A stretch of 64,000 nt of DNA. Source: Halomonas sp. SpR8 (GTDB lineage: Bacteria > Pseudomonadota > Gammaproteobacteria > Pseudomonadales > Halomonadaceae). Shown in pieces: positions 27,123 through 39,225 of the stretch. Below the pieces are notes generated by a model, which did no database searches, was not told the DNA's origin, and worked only from the letters and a program-made list of their open reading frames with translations. Position numbers and translations under genes: made by a program. The DNA lies in the NCBI RefSeq assembly GCF_031010195.1, contig NZ_JAUAMC010000001.1:434001-498000 (forward strand). The letters run 5' to 3'. Each line of letters opens with the position of its first letter. Within the stretch, counting starts at the first letter, position 1.

Positions 27123-28576
27123 AGGGCATAGCGGCACGCGTAAATCGTGTATTAGTCGCCAGTTTTCTTGCCCTAGCGGCGGTTAATGTTCAAGCGTCCA
27201 ACGTGGAAAGTATGCGTTTGTGGGCGGCGCCGGATCATGCCCGGCTGGTATTTGATCTCTCCGCCCCTACTAATGCCAACGTGTTTTCGCTGGAGAACCC
27301 GGCGCGGTTGGTGATTGACTTGGATGATACTCAGATGGATACCGACCCAAGCACGCTGCCTTTGCATGACAGTGCGATTGAGTCGGTTCGGACTGGCGTA
27401 CGGGAGGGCGGTGGCCTGCGGGTGGTGCTTGAACTTAACCGCGAGATTGAACCGCGCCATTTCACCCTGACCCCGAATGATCAGTATGGGCACCGTTTGG
27501 TGGTCGATCTCGAATACCCAGGCGAAAGCGCTGTTGAAAACCCCATCGACCCCATCGAAGCGATGATTCGTGAGCAGGAGATTCAAGCGCAGAGAGCATC
27601 GGCTCAGGCGCAGTTGCCGGGCAGTGTCGAACCGCCCAGTAACGATGCTCCAGTTGAAGTTCAAGAAGCCAAGCCGCATCCGCGTAGAGATATTATTATT
27701 GCTATCGATGCTGGTCACGGTGGTGAAGACCCGGGGGCTATTGGACCTGCGGGTACTCGGGAAAAAGACGTCGTGCTAGAAATCGCTCGGCGTTTAGCTG
27801 CACAGGTGAACGGCACCGAAGGCTTTAAAGCCGTGCTTGTGCGGGACGGTGACTACTACATTGGGTTACGTCAACGTACTGCCCTAGCGCGTGAGCAGAA
27901 AGCCGACTTTTTTGTTTCCATTCACGCGGATGCCTTCACAAGTCCACGCCCTCAGGGTAGTTCGGTGTACGCGCTCTCTCAGCGTGGTGCCACCTCCGAA
28001 ACGGCACAGTGGCTGGCCGATAGCGAAAACCGCTCTGATTTGATCGGCGGTGTCGATGGCAGCCTGTCGCTGCGCGATAAAGATCAAGTGCTGCGCGGCG
28101 TGTTGTTGGATTTGACCATGACCGCCACGCTCAATGATTCGCTGTCGATCGGCGGGCAGGTGCTGGAGCAACTGGGCAGAGTTAATCAGTTGCATAAAAC
28201 CCGCGTTGAACAAGCGGGGTTTATGGTGCTGAAGTCGCCCGATATTCCTTCGCTATTGATTGAGGTGGGGTTTATCTCCAACCCTGATGAGGAGCGTCGC
28301 CTGCGGGATCCGGTGCATCAGTCGGGGCTTTCTCAGGCTATTTTCAGTGGCTTGCGCGATCACTTTCAGCGCTATCCGCCGCCTGCCAGCCTGCTGGCCT
28401 GGCAGCGTGATAATCAGCGCCGCCCCTCGGGTAACGAGTATCGAATCCAGTCGGGCGATACGCTGTCAGCGATTGCCGTGCGCCATGGCGTACCGGTAAA
28501 TCAGCTCAAGCAGGCGAATGACATTAATGGTGACGTGATTCGAGTGGGCCAAGTGTTACAGATTCCTCGTTCATGA
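27113..28576 (+). CDS. amiB: N-acetylmuramoyl-L-alanine amidase (AmiB/AmiC type)
   Basis: Periplasmic amidase that cuts the peptide from glycan in septal peptidoglycan so daughter cells can separate. It has 487 residues. A signal peptide (1-29, ending NVQAS) comes first, then an AMIN domain (about 30-130) and a charged linker. The zinc amidase_3 domain (about 195-412) has IAIDAGHGGEDPGAIG, the EKDVVLEIA glutamate, SIHADAF and SLLIEVGFISN. A C-terminal LysM domain (YRIQSGDTLSAIAVRHGV, about 443-486) is last. It overlaps the tsaE end and is followed by mutL after 9 bases, as in many gammaproteobacteria. Confidence 0.95.
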   Translation: MEIKGIAARVNRVLVASFLALAAVNVQASNVESMRLWAAPDHARLVFDLSAPTNANVFSLENPARLVIDLDDTQMDTDPSTLPLHDSAIESVRTGVREGGGLRVVLELNREIEPRHFTLTPNDQYGHRLVVDLEYPGESAVENPIDPIEAMIREQEIQAQRASAQAQLPGSVEPPSNDAPVEVQEAKPHPRRDIIIAIDAGHGGEDPGAIGPAGTREKDVVLEIARRLAAQVNGTEGFKAVLVRDGDYYIGLRQRTALAREQKADFFVSIHADAFTSPRPQGSSVYALSQRGATSETAQWLADSENRSDLIGGVDGSLSLRDKDQVLRGVLLDLTMTATLNDSLSIGGQVLEQLGRVNQLHKTRVEQAGFMVLKSPDIPSLLIEVGFISNPDEERRLRDPVHQSGLSQAIFSGLRDHFQRYPPPASLLAWQRDNQRRPSGNEYRIQSGDTLSAIAVRHGVPVNQLKQANDINGDVIRVGQVLQIPRS

Positions 28577-28585
28577 GGTGCCGTT

Positions 28586-30529
28586 TTGACTGATACAACG
28601 ACTAAAGCACCGCGTATTCATGTGCTCGATCCCCGGCTGGCTAACCAAATTGCCGCTGGGGAGGTGGTTGAGCGCCCCTCATCGGTGACCAAAGAGCTGA
28701 TTGAAAACGCCATCGATGCGGGCAGTCAGCGTATTGAAGTGGAAATCGAGCAGGGCGGCGCGCGGCTGATTAAGGTCCGCGATGATGGCATCGGCATCGG
28801 TGAAGAGGATTTGCCGCTAGCCCTGGCGCGCCACGCCACCAGTAAAATTGGCAGCCTGGAAGATTTGGAAGGGGTCAGCTCGTTAGGTTTTCGCGGTGAG
28901 GCGCTGGCATCAATCAGCTCTGTTTCCCGGTTAGAGCTGATCTCAAATGCGCAAGAAGACCCTCGCCATGGTTGGCGGGTAGTCGCTGAAGGACGAGGCA
29001 TGGATGCTCGAGTGACGCCAGCTCCCCATCCTAGAGGCACCAGTGTTGGCGTGCGTGATCTGTTTTTTAATACTCCCGCTCGGCGCAAATTTCTGCGTAC
29101 TGAGAAAACTGAATTTGCCCACGTGGAAGAGGCGTTTCGCCGCCAGGCACTGTCCCGCTATGACATCGCCTGGGTATTGCGCCATAACCAGAAAGTGATT
29201 CATCAGTTGCCAGTAGGCCACTCCGCGGCGGCCCGCGAACGGCGCATTGCCTCGCTGCTAGGTAAGAATTTTATTGAGCACGCCCGCTATATAGAACGCG
29301 AAGCGGGCGGCTTGCGGCTAAGTGGCTGGGTGGGGCTGCCTACTCATTCGCGCTCACAGGCCGATCAGCAGTACTTTTTCGTTAACGGGCGGGTGGTGCG
29401 CGATCGCCTCGTTGCCCATGCCGTGCGTCAAGCCTACCGTGATGTACTATTTAATGGCCGCCATCCGGTGTTTGTGCTCTATCTAACGCTTGATCCGGAC
29501 GTGGTAGACGTCAATGTTCATCCGACTAAACACGAAGTGCGCTTTCGCGATGGTCGAATGGTGCATGACTTCCTCTATTCGAGCCTCCATCACTGTTTGG
29601 CATCTTCCAAGCCCACTGAAAGCGGTGAGGAAAATAGCGACGAAGTGGCGAATGGTGTCGGCGCTCACCAGCAGCCAGCACATGATCAGCCTCCCCGGGT
29701 AGATGAGGGGGGCAGCGAAAACGTTGAACAACCCCGCTGGCAGCAGCAGGGTATTGCGCTCACACATACGCCGGATCGACACCCTGGGGCTGAGCGCGTA
29801 CGCCGCTTTATGCAGGGTTATCAGGCACTTCACCCCGATCACGAAGAGACGCTGTTAACGCCTCAGCCGAGTGCCTCCAGCGAGCGGGGCAATGAGGTCC
29901 GTGAAGCGCCCCTGGCGATGCCCGACAACGACCCCACTGCAGCGCCGCCGCTGGGGTTTGCGCTGGGGCAGTTGCACGGTATCTATATCCTAGCTCAGAA
30001 CGCTGAAGGGTTAGTGCTGGTGGATATGCATGCCGCCCACGAGCGAATTGTCTATGAGCGCATGAAAACTCAGTTGGCCGCTGCTAAAGGACTGGATGCG
30101 CAGCCGCTGCTAGTGCCTGTTTCCATCGCCGCTAGCCGAGCGGAAGTGGCCACGGCAGAGAGCGAGCAAGAAGCGATTGCAAAGCTGGGTATTGAGCTTG
30201 ATATCGCCGGGCCGGAGACACTGCTGGTGCGTCAATTGCCCGCTTTGCTTGCCCAAGCTGACCCTGAAGCGTTGGTGCGCCAGATGCTGGAGGAGTTGGC
30301 GTGGTATGGGCGTACCCATCAAGTGGAGACTCGCTTGCATGAGTTGCTCTCCACCATGGCCTGCCACGGCAGCGTGCGAGCCAATCGCCGGCTGACGATC
30401 GACGAAATGAACGCGCTGCTGCGCGATATGGAGCGTACCGAACGCAGCGATCAGTGCAACCACGGGCGTCCTACATGGACGCAAATGGGTCTCAAAGCGC
30501 TTGATCGGCTGTTCTTGCGCGGACAGTAG
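28586..30529 (+). CDS. mutL: DNA mismatch repair protein MutL
   Basis: MutL couples MutS recognition to strand incision in mismatch repair. The 647-residue protein has the GHKL ATPase N-terminal domain with [26 protein letters not shown] and the [11 protein letters not shown] loop, plus PTKHEVRF. A low-complexity linker (about 335-445) follows, then the C-terminal dimerisation domain. The linker is rich in Q, H and E. The DQHA(X)2E(X)4E endonuclease motif is not seen in the usual form; [13 protein letters not shown] takes its place, so it may be a non-nicking MutL as in E. coli. The start is a TTG at 28586, with GAGGTG 5 bases upstream, overlapping the amiB end. Confidence 0.95.
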   Translation: MTDTTTKAPRIHVLDPRLANQIAAGEVVERPSSVTKELIENAIDAGSQRIEVEIEQGGARLIKVRDDGIGIGEEDLPLALARHATSKIGSLEDLEGVSSLGFRGEALASISSVSRLELISNAQEDPRHGWRVVAEGRGMDARVTPAPHPRGTSVGVRDLFFNTPARRKFLRTEKTEFAHVEEAFRRQALSRYDIAWVLRHNQKVIHQLPVGHSAAARERRIASLLGKNFIEHARYIEREAGGLRLSGWVGLPTHSRSQADQQYFFVNGRVVRDRLVAHAVRQAYRDVLFNGRHPVFVLYLTLDPDVVDVNVHPTKHEVRFRDGRMVHDFLYSSLHHCLASSKPTESGEENSDEVANGVGAHQQPAHDQPPRVDEGGSENVEQPRWQQQGIALTHTPDRHPGAERVRRFMQGYQALHPDHEETLLTPQPSASSERGNEVREAPLAMPDNDPTAAPPLGFALGQLHGIYILAQNAEGLVLVDMHAAHERIVYERMKTQLAAAKGLDAQPLLVPVSIAASRAEVATAESEQEAIAKLGIELDIAGPETLLVRQLPALLAQADPEALVRQMLEELAWYGRTHQVETRLHELLSTMACHGSVRANRRLTIDEMNALLRDMERTERSDQCNHGRPTWTQMGLKALDRLFLRGQ

Positions 30530-30600
30530 CGGCGCGGGCATTCTACTCGGTTAAGCTATATTTTTTTACCTATTATATTTTCTAGCGATTGGGAGTTTTA

Positions 30601-31545
30601 GTGCGCATGGCTGATACGCGTCCTTGGGCGATTTTTTTAATGGGACCGACGGCCGCCGGGAAAACCGACACTGCGATGGCGCTTCACGAGCGTTTAGGTC
30701 ATGAACTGATTAGCGTTGACTCGGCCATGGTGTATCGCGGTATGGATATTGGCAGCGCCAAGCCCAGCCCTGCCGAGCTCGCTCGTGCGCCCCACCACCT
30801 GATCGATATTCGCGATCCTGCAGAGCCTTATTCCGCCGCCGACTTCCGTGAAGATGCGCTGCAGCTAATGCGACAAATCAGCGCGGCGGGCAGGGCTCCG
30901 CTGTTGGTCGGTGGCACTATGCTTTACTACAAGCGGCTGGTCGAAGGCGTGGCTAATTTACCCTCTGCAGACCCGGTAATTCGTCAACGACTCGAAGCCC
31001 AGTGGCGCGCTGGAGGGTTATTATCGCTGCATAAACAGCTGGCTGAGGTGGATCCGATCTCCGCTCAGCGTATTCACCCTAATGACCCTCAGCGCTTAAT
31101 GCGTGCATTAGAGGTGTATTGTGCCAGCGGGCGCCCGATGAGTGAGCTATGGGCAGAGCAGCAGCCGGAAACCTTTCCATGGCGGGTGCTGTCGATAGCT
31201 CTGGCGCCCGTTGACCGTGCTTTATTGCATCAGCGCATTGCCCAGCGTTTCGAAGTAATGCTGGGTAAGGGCTTGATAAATGAAGTCACCGCCCTCAAAA
31301 AGCGTGATGACTTACATTTAGGCCTGCCGGCGATGAAGAGCGTTGGTTATCGTCAAGTGTGGGAGTACCTGGAAGGTGAGTACGATTACGCTACGCTTGT
31401 TGAGCGGGGCGTCATTGCCACTCGTCAGCTCGCTAAGCGACAGCTAACGTGGTTGAGAAGTTGGCCAGAGCTCAAGTGGATAGATTCACAGAGCTCTGAC
31501 GCGTTGGATAAGGTGCTGAAACTCGTGCGTGAAAGCGGTGCTTAG
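30601..31545 (+). CDS. miaA: tRNA dimethylallyltransferase MiaA
   Basis: MiaA transfers a dimethylallyl group to A37 of UNN-decoding tRNAs. The protein is 314 residues with the P-loop [11 protein letters not shown], then [30 protein letters not shown] and [11 protein letters not shown] place the start at GTG 30601, 5 bases after GGGAG; the ATG at 30607 is the next option. It follows mutL by 71 bases and precedes hfq by 195, the conserved mutL-miaA-hfq order. Confidence 0.95.
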   Translation: MRMADTRPWAIFLMGPTAAGKTDTAMALHERLGHELISVDSAMVYRGMDIGSAKPSPAELARAPHHLIDIRDPAEPYSAADFREDALQLMRQISAAGRAPLLVGGTMLYYKRLVEGVANLPSADPVIRQRLEAQWRAGGLLSLHKQLAEVDPISAQRIHPNDPQRLMRALEVYCASGRPMSELWAEQQPETFPWRVLSIALAPVDRALLHQRIAQRFEVMLGKGLINEVTALKKRDDLHLGLPAMKSVGYRQVWEYLEGEYDYATLVERGVIATRQLAKRQLTWLRSWPELKWIDSQSSDALDKVLKLVRESGA

Positions 31546-31740
31546 CGTAAGATAGTCGTTCAAAGAAGTTCTTCAAGAAAGTGAATGAGTAAGCGTGTGT
31601 TTGCGAGTGGCCAGCAGGCTCTTTCGTCGACACTGAGCCTTTCAGGCAAAAGTAGGCCTTCGGGCATTAAACGTGCGGCGTAGCACTGGTAGGGCACGCC
31701 ATTGATAATTAACCCCAACGACAGTTTTAGGGAGAGCAAC

Positions 31741-31989
31741 ATGTCCAAAGGGCAGTCCCTTCAAGACCCATACTTGAACATTTTGCGCAAAGAGCGCATC
31801 CCGGTCTCGATCTTTTTGGTTAACGGCATTAAGTTGCAGGGTCAGATCGAATCGTTTGACCAGTTTGTTATCTTGCTGCGCAATACCGTCAGTCAGATGG
31901 TTTATAAACACGCTATTTCCACGGTCGTGCCATCTCGTAACGTTCGTCTGCCCGCGCAAGATCCGGCAGATCAGGATGCAGAGATTTAA
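31741..31989 (+). CDS. hfq: RNA chaperone Hfq
   Basis: Hfq is a hexameric Sm-like protein that pairs small RNAs with mRNAs. It is 82 residues, the short form without the long C-terminal tail of E. coli. It has the Sm1 motif [19 protein letters not shown] and the Sm2 motif [15 protein letters not shown] 31741 follows AGGGAGAGCAAC. The 195-base gap after miaA may carry its own promoter, but I cannot point to clear boxes. Confidence 0.97.
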   Translation: MSKGQSLQDPYLNILRKERIPVSIFLVNGIKLQGQIESFDQFVILLRNTVSQMVYKHAISTVVPSRNVRLPAQDPADQDAEI

Positions 31990-32026
31990 CATCGCTGGAT
32001 TAGCAAGAGAGCCCACGAGGTATTGA

Positions 32027-33337
32027 TTGTTTTTCGAACGCCCAGACGCCGGTGAAACGGCAGTTCTTGTTCATGTCGATTTTCATGATGAGCAAAAACG
32101 TGAAGACCCGGGTGAGTTTTTAGAACTCGTGCGCTCTGCTGGTGCAGAGCCTGCGACTCTACTCACTGCTAGCCGACACCGTCCCGATTCACGTACGTTT
32201 ATTGGGTCAGGTAAGTTGGAAGAGCTGCGGGCACTGCTCGCGGCTCATGCGGCAGAACTAGTGATCTTCAACCACAGCTTAAGTCCCTCTCAAGAGCGCA
32301 ATGTTGAGCAAGAGCTCAAATGCCGAGTGCTTGACCGTACCGGTCTGATTCTCGATATCTTTGCGCAGCGGGCACGAACCCATGAAGGTAAGCTGCAAGT
32401 AGAGCTTGCTCAACTCGAGTATATGTCCACTCGCCTAGTGCGCGGCTGGACACACCTTGAACGCCAAAAAGGCGGTATTGGTCTGCGCGGCCCAGGTGAA
32501 ACACAGCTTGAAACCGACCGCCGCTTATTGCGTGGACGGATTAAATCGATTCATAAACGCCTGGATAAAGTACGTAGCCAGCGCGACCAAAATCGCCGCG
32601 CCCGTGCGCGTGCTGAAATTCATAGCGTATCACTGGTAGGCTACACCAACGCGGGTAAGTCGACGCTGTTTAACGCCTTAACCAATGCCGAGGTTTACGC
32701 CGCTGACAAGCTGTTTGCGACGTTAGATCCAACGCTGCGGCGGCTTGAAATAGAAGACGTTGGCCCAGTCGTAATGGCGGATACCGTCGGGTTTATTCGT
32801 CACCTGCCACATAAGCTGGTTGAAGCCTTTCAAGCCACGCTGCAGGAAGCATCGGAAGCAACGCTACTGGTTCACGTGATTGATGCGGCAGATCCTGATC
32901 GCGAGTTAAACGTGGAACAGGTAGAACTGGTGCTAAAAGAGATCGGTGCCGATGACGTGCCGGTGCTCAAAGTGATGAATAAAATTGATAAGCTCGACAG
33001 CGCACCGCGAATTGAGCGTGACGGTCATGGCGTGCCAGAGGTTGTATGGCTCTCGGCCCAGCAGGGGCAGGGGCTGGATCTGCTGCATGAAGCGCTGACA
33101 GAGCGCTTGGCAAATGACGTTATTGGCTTTTCACTGACACTCACTCCTGAGCAAGGTAAGCTGCGTGCTGGGTTGCATGAGTTAAATGCGGTTCGCGAAG
33201 AGGCCTTTGACGAGCAGGGCCATTCAGTGTTGGATGTGCGTTTGCCGCGGCGCGATTTTAATCAATTGATGGCACAGTTAGGCGAACGTGCCAATACCTA
33301 TTTGCCTGAAGCGCTACGCGAGTCCGAAGAGTGGTAG
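32027..33337 (+). CDS. hflX: GTPase HflX
   Basis: HflX is a ribosome-splitting GTPase used under stress. It has 436 residues. The N-terminal HflX domain holds LFxHxLSPSQERN-like sequence (VIFNHSLSPSQERNVEQEL), then the family-defining QKGGIGLRGPGETQLE. The G domain follows with GYTNAGKST (G1), DTVGFIRHLP (G3) and MNKID (G4). The start is a TTG at 32027 with AGG about 7 bases upstream; the next residues, FFERPDAGE, align with the E. coli start. It is 37 bases after hfq. Confidence 0.95.
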   Translation: MFFERPDAGETAVLVHVDFHDEQKREDPGEFLELVRSAGAEPATLLTASRHRPDSRTFIGSGKLEELRALLAAHAAELVIFNHSLSPSQERNVEQELKCRVLDRTGLILDIFAQRARTHEGKLQVELAQLEYMSTRLVRGWTHLERQKGGIGLRGPGETQLETDRRLLRGRIKSIHKRLDKVRSQRDQNRRARARAEIHSVSLVGYTNAGKSTLFNALTNAEVYAADKLFATLDPTLRRLEIEDVGPVVMADTVGFIRHLPHKLVEAFQATLQEASEATLLVHVIDAADPDRELNVEQVELVLKEIGADDVPVLKVMNKIDKLDSAPRIERDGHGVPEVVWLSAQQGQGLDLLHEALTERLANDVIGFSLTLTPEQGKLRAGLHELNAVREEAFDEQGHSVLDVRLPRRDFNQLMAQLGERANTYLPEALRESEEW

Positions 33338-33485
33338 GCACTTTGTTGATCACTCTAAAGCGCTACCAGTATTCTGTATCGTATAAAAATGGTACAAGAT
33401 TCATAAAGCAATAATATCAAAACGCAATAACGTCGTTATCAAGCGATGGCATGGGCGTTAGCGAATACCTTAGTGGAGACGAAGT

Positions 33486-34751
33486 ATGGCCTGGAATGAG
33501 CCTGGTGGTGGCAACCAGCACGACCCTTGGAGTAGTGGCGGCCGACGCGGTGGAAGTGACGGAGACGGAAACCGTGGTGGTAACAACGGCAACGGTGGGG
33601 GTAATAAAGGGGGGAATAATCAAGGGCCTCCTGACCTGGATGAAGCGCTGAAGAAATTTCAGGATAAGCTTAATAGCATGCTAGGCGGCGGTAAGAAGGG
33701 TGGTAGTAAGAAAAGCAACGGCGGTGGTGGTAGTGGTAAAAGCCGCAACCCCTTTGCATTGCCGGGCCTGCTGATTATCGTTGCATTGGCTATCTGGGGG
33801 GCAATGGGTTTCTATCTAGTCGACCAATCTGAACGTGGCGTTGTACTACGCTTTGGTGAATTCCAGGGTGTTGTTGATCCGGGTTTGCAGTGGAATCCGC
33901 CATTGATTGACGAAGTACGAATGGTCAATGTGACGCGTGTGCGGTCATTAACCCAAACGCAGTCGATGCTGACCCGCGACGAAAATATTGTTGAAGTAGA
34001 AATTTCAGCCCAATACCAGGTCGCCAATCCGCGCGATTTCGTTCTTAACGTCCGGGATCCTGCTATTTCGATCGAGAACGCGTTGGATTCTTCGCTGCGT
34101 CACGTAGTAGGCGGTACCGATATGATCGATATCCTTACTTCGGGTCGTGAGATTTTGGGCAGCTCGGTTTCTAGCCGCTTGCAGTCCTACCTCGATAACT
34201 ATGGAGCGGGTATTCGTTTACAAACTATCAACATCGAATCAACGACCGCGCCTGCGCCCGTTATTGATGCCTTCGATGACGTTATTCGTGCCCGTGAAGA
34301 TCGCCAGCGTACCATTAACCAAGGTATCGCTTACGCCAACGCCATCATTCCTGAAGCGCAAGGTCAGGCGCAACGTATCGTTGAGCAGGGCCAGGGTTAT
34401 CGCGAGTCGGTGGTTGCAGAAGCGCAAGGTCAGGCTAACCGCTTCAACTCGCTGCTATCTGAGTACTCCAATTCGCCGGATATTATGCGCGAACGTATGT
34501 ACCTCGATACGATTGAAGAAGTATTTAGTAATTCGCCGAAGGTGTTGCTTGATGTGAGCGAAAATGCTCCGTTGATGTATCTACCACTGGATCAATTGCG
34601 TGGTGGTAATCGCAACAATTCATCGTCGAGTGATGCAAATAGCGATGAGCAGTTAGACCCCAGTGTGCTTGAGCGTTTACGCAATACTCAGGGCAGCTCT
34701 AGCTCCTCATCGAACACTAATAGTAGCTCCATTCGCAGGGAGGGCCGGTAA
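33486..34751 (+). CDS. hflK: FtsH-modulating membrane protein HflK
   Basis: HflK with HflC forms a large periplasmic cage around the FtsH protease. The protein has 421 residues. Residues 1-50 are rich in glycine and asparagine, as is typical. A predicted amphipathic stretch follows, then a glycine/lysine linker and one membrane anchor (about 90-111). The SPFH/band-7 domain comes next (to about 330), with a serine/asparagine-rich tail. The ATG at 33486 lies 148 bases after hflX, which leaves room for a promoter I could not define. Directly abuts hflC. Confidence 0.95.
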   Translation: MAWNEPGGGNQHDPWSSGGRRGGSDGDGNRGGNNGNGGGNKGGNNQGPPDLDEALKKFQDKLNSMLGGGKKGGSKKSNGGGGSGKSRNPFALPGLLIIVALAIWGAMGFYLVDQSERGVVLRFGEFQGVVDPGLQWNPPLIDEVRMVNVTRVRSLTQTQSMLTRDENIVEVEISAQYQVANPRDFVLNVRDPAISIENALDSSLRHVVGGTDMIDILTSGREILGSSVSSRLQSYLDNYGAGIRLQTINIESTTAPAPVIDAFDDVIRAREDRQRTINQGIAYANAIIPEAQGQAQRIVEQGQGYRESVVAEAQGQANRFNSLLSEYSNSPDIMRERMYLDTIEEVFSNSPKVLLDVSENAPLMYLPLDQLRGGNRNNSSSSDANSDEQLDPSVLERLRNTQGSSSSSSNTNSSSIRREGR

Positions 34752-35648
34752 ATGATTAATAATCGATCCCTGCTAGTTGTTGGAGGATTGGCTGCCGTTG
34801 CGTGGCTGGCGAGCAACACGCTGTACGTGGTAGACGAAACAGAGCGTGCCGTGAAGCTGCGTTTTGGTGAAGTCATTGAAGAGAATATTCAGCCTGGTTT
34901 ACACACCAAGGTGCCAATTGCTCAGACGATTCGTAAGTTTGATACACGCTTGCTGACGCTGGACACTGATACCAGCCGCTATCTGACGCTTGAGCAGAAA
35001 GCGGTGATTGTTGACTCCTACGTTAAGTGGCAAGTTGTTAATCCAACGCGTTACTACGAGGCAACGGCTGGCGATGAGCTCATGGCGATTCGTTTGATTC
35101 AGCCGCGTGTAGATGAAAGTCTGCGTAATGAGTTTGGCCGCTTAAATCTTCAGGAAATCATTGCTGAACGCCGTGATGATCTTATGACCGGGCCGACCGC
35201 GGAGCTGGACGAGCTGATGCGCGAAGAGCTCGGTGTCGCCATTCGCGATATCCGTATTAAGCGTATCGATTTACCTGAGGACGTTTCAGCCGCAGTGTTT
35301 GAGCGTATGCGCTCCGAGCGTGAGCGTGAAGCTCGCGAATGGCGTGCTCAAGGTCAAGAAGAGGCCGAGCGCATTCGTGCTAACGCGGATCGTCGCCGCC
35401 AAGTACTGCTAGCCCAGGCCAATGAGCGCTCTGAAACGCTGCGCGGTGAGGGGGATGCTCAGGCCGCTGCGATCTTCTCTGAGGCTTACAGTCAGGATCA
35501 GGAGTTCTTTACCTTCTGGCGCAGCTTGGATGCCTATCGCAACAGCTTCGCCGATGACGGAAATCTGATGGTATTAGAGCCTGATAGCGATTTCTTCCGC
35601 TATTTACGTAGCGCGACGCCTGAAGAGAGTAGTGGCGACAGCGAGTAA
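34752..35648 (+). CDS. hflC: FtsH-modulating membrane protein HflC
   Basis: Partner of HflK, a 298-residue SPFH-domain protein with one N-terminal anchor (about residues 5-24) and periplasmic band-7 domain (KLRFGEVIEENIQPGLHTK). A long charged helix (about 195-245) precedes the C-terminal GEGDAQAAAIFSEAYSQDQEF block. Its ATG follows the hflK stop with no gap, and GGGAGG lies just upstream in hflK, so translation is coupled. Two hairpins follow, the second a good terminator. Confidence 0.95.
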   Translation: MINNRSLLVVGGLAAVAWLASNTLYVVDETERAVKLRFGEVIEENIQPGLHTKVPIAQTIRKFDTRLLTLDTDTSRYLTLEQKAVIVDSYVKWQVVNPTRYYEATAGDELMAIRLIQPRVDESLRNEFGRLNLQEIIAERRDDLMTGPTAELDELMREELGVAIRDIRIKRIDLPEDVSAAVFERMRSEREREAREWRAQGQEEAERIRANADRRRQVLLAQANERSETLRGEGDAQAAAIFSEAYSQDQEFFTFWRSLDAYRNSFADDGNLMVLEPDSDFFRYLRSATPEESSGDSE

Positions 35649-35666
35649 AGCGCTGCTGGCCGGTGT

Positions 35667-35698
35667 CCCCGCCCTGGTTTTCCAAGTGCCTGGCGGGG
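35667..35698 (+). terminator. Hairpin after hflC without a T-tract
   Basis: CCCCGCC (35667-35673) pairs with GGCGGGG (35692-35698), and a small TGG/CCA inner stem closes around TTTT. It could aid termination or protect the hflC 3' end; there is no strong U-run. Confidence 0.45.
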
Positions 35699-35718
35699 TT
35701 CATCAAGGCTATAAACGT

Positions 35719-35817
35719 GATAGAATTTGTTGACCGGGCGTCGCCCGGTTTTTTTGTGGCCCTCGTTTAACGTTAACGTCTCCAATGAGCATGTGGTGTT
35801 AGCGATAGAATTTGTTG
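35719..35817 (+). repeat. 14-base direct repeat flanking the hflC terminator
   Basis: GATAGAATTTGTTG is found at 35719-35732 and 35804-35817, 85 bases apart. Each holds a TAGAAT that resembles a -10 box, but neither has a clear -35. The first copy runs straight into the terminator stem, and the second is about 30 bases from the hisZ start. Confidence 0.7.
35733..35755 (+). terminator. Rho-independent terminator after hflC
   Basis: Stem ACCGGGC (35733-35739), loop GTC, GCCCGGT, then a run of Ts to 35755. It closes the hfl part of the run, so hisZ-purA likely have their own promoter. Confidence 0.9.
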
Positions 35818-35846
35818 GGCCTTCATCGTCTTGCAGGATTGTTCAC

Positions 35847-38338
<2,492 letters not shown>

Positions 38339-38374
38339 GAGTGATGTAAGCTGATTCGGGTGAGTGGAATGGAA

Positions 38375-38405
38375 GGGGCAGCTTGGTTGAGGGGCAACTT
38401 AGTTG
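38375..38405 (+). repeat. 16-base tandem duplication of the purA terminator arm
   Basis: GGGGCAGCTTGGTTG (38375-38389) and GGGGCAACTTAGTTG (38391-38405) match at 13 of 15 bases with a 16-base period. The second copy forms the left arm of the terminator, so the first could compete for the same right arm. Confidence 0.75.
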
Positions 38406-38415
38406 CCCCTTTTTG
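38391..38415 (+). terminator. Rho-independent terminator after purA
   Basis: GGGGCAAC (38391-38398), loop TTA, GTTGCCCC (38402-38409), then TTTTT. It faces the convergent btuR gene. Confidence 0.9.
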
Positions 38416-38444
38416 CATGTATAGCTTGCATGTATTGACGGTGG

Positions 38445-39044
38445 CTAAAAGTCGATGCCGCGGCGCGCTTGTAGCCCGTTATTGAAGGCGTGGCGAACTT
38501 CCTGCATTTCGGTTACCGTGTCGGCCATAGCGACGAGTTCGCGGTGGGCATTGCGTCCGGTAATGATGACCGTCTGCTCCGTTGGGCGATTCTCCAGTGC
38601 TCGTTTAACCGTGTCGATCTCCAGGTAGCCAAATTTCAGCATGTAAGTGATTTCATCGAGCACCACTAGATAGGTGTCGGGCGCGGCCAGCATTCGCTCA
38701 GCTTCTTTCCACACGGCGTGGCAGGCGTCGGTATCCGCTTGGCGATTTTGGGTGTCCCAGGTAAAACCGGTCGCCATGATCGCCACTTCCAAATTGGCAT
38801 CCTCTTCTAAACGGTTGCGTTCGCCACACTCCCATAACCCTTTAATAAACTGCACCACGCCTACTTTATAGCCGTAACCTAAAGCTCGGGTAACCGTCCC
38901 CCAGGCTGCGGTGGTTTTGCCTTTACCATTGCCTGTATTAATAATGATTTGGCCGCGTTGTTCGTCAGCACTGGCGACTTTTTCGTCTACGCGCGCTTTA
39001 AGTTTCTGCATCGATGCTTTATGGCGGGTGTCACGGTCACTCAT
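38445..39044 (-). CDS. btuR: Corrinoid adenosyltransferase (BtuR/CobO)
   Basis: This enzyme adenosylates cob(I)alamin or cobyrinic acid diamide using ATP. The protein is 199 residues with a basic N-terminal helix. Its P-loop is GNGKGKTTAAWG (residues about 39-50), followed by VVQFIKGLWECGERN and VVLDEITYMLKFGYL, all typical. GGAG lies about 6 bases ahead of ATG 39044. It is a single-gene unit convergent with purA; no cobalamin synthesis genes or B12 riboswitch are seen near, so a salvage role is likely. Confidence 0.94.
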   Translation of the reverse strand: MSDRDTRHKASMQKLKARVDEKVASADEQRGQIIINTGNGKGKTTAAWGTVTRALGYGYKVGVVQFIKGLWECGERNRLEEDANLEVAIMATGFTWDTQNRQADTDACHAVWKEAERMLAAPDTYLVVLDEITYMLKFGYLEIDTVKRALENRPTEQTVIITGRNAHRELVAMADTVTEMQEVRHAFNNGLQARRGIDF

Positions 39045-39168
39045 AGAGTCTCCTAAGGATGCGCTTTAGAGTATATTTTGAATAAATCTTGTATAGAAAA
39101 TTGTCGATTAAAATTAACAATGGGTTCAGTAATTTTGCCTTAAAAGAAGAGAAAAACAACAGAATTGG

Positions 39169-39178
39169 CCCCTAGGGG
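39169..39178. promoter_or_regulatory. Palindrome CCCCTAGGGG upstream of yajQ
   Basis: A perfect 10-base palindrome, 48 bases ahead of the yajQ ATG. TAGAAT follows at 39190-39195. It may be an operator, but the evidence is only symmetry and position. Confidence 0.3.
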
Positions 39179-39225
39179 TCTCGCTGCTCTAGAATAGGGG
39201 GTCATGTCTTGTCAGGAATCACATC

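Noticed and set aside
28586..30529. MutL as an active endonuclease
   Set aside because: The DQHA(X)2E(X)4E motif is replaced by [12 protein letters not shown]; without an alignment I do not claim nuclease activity.
35719..35817. Direct repeats as attachment sites of a mobile element
   Set aside because: Only about 70 bases lie between them, holding a terminator and no integrase or cargo.
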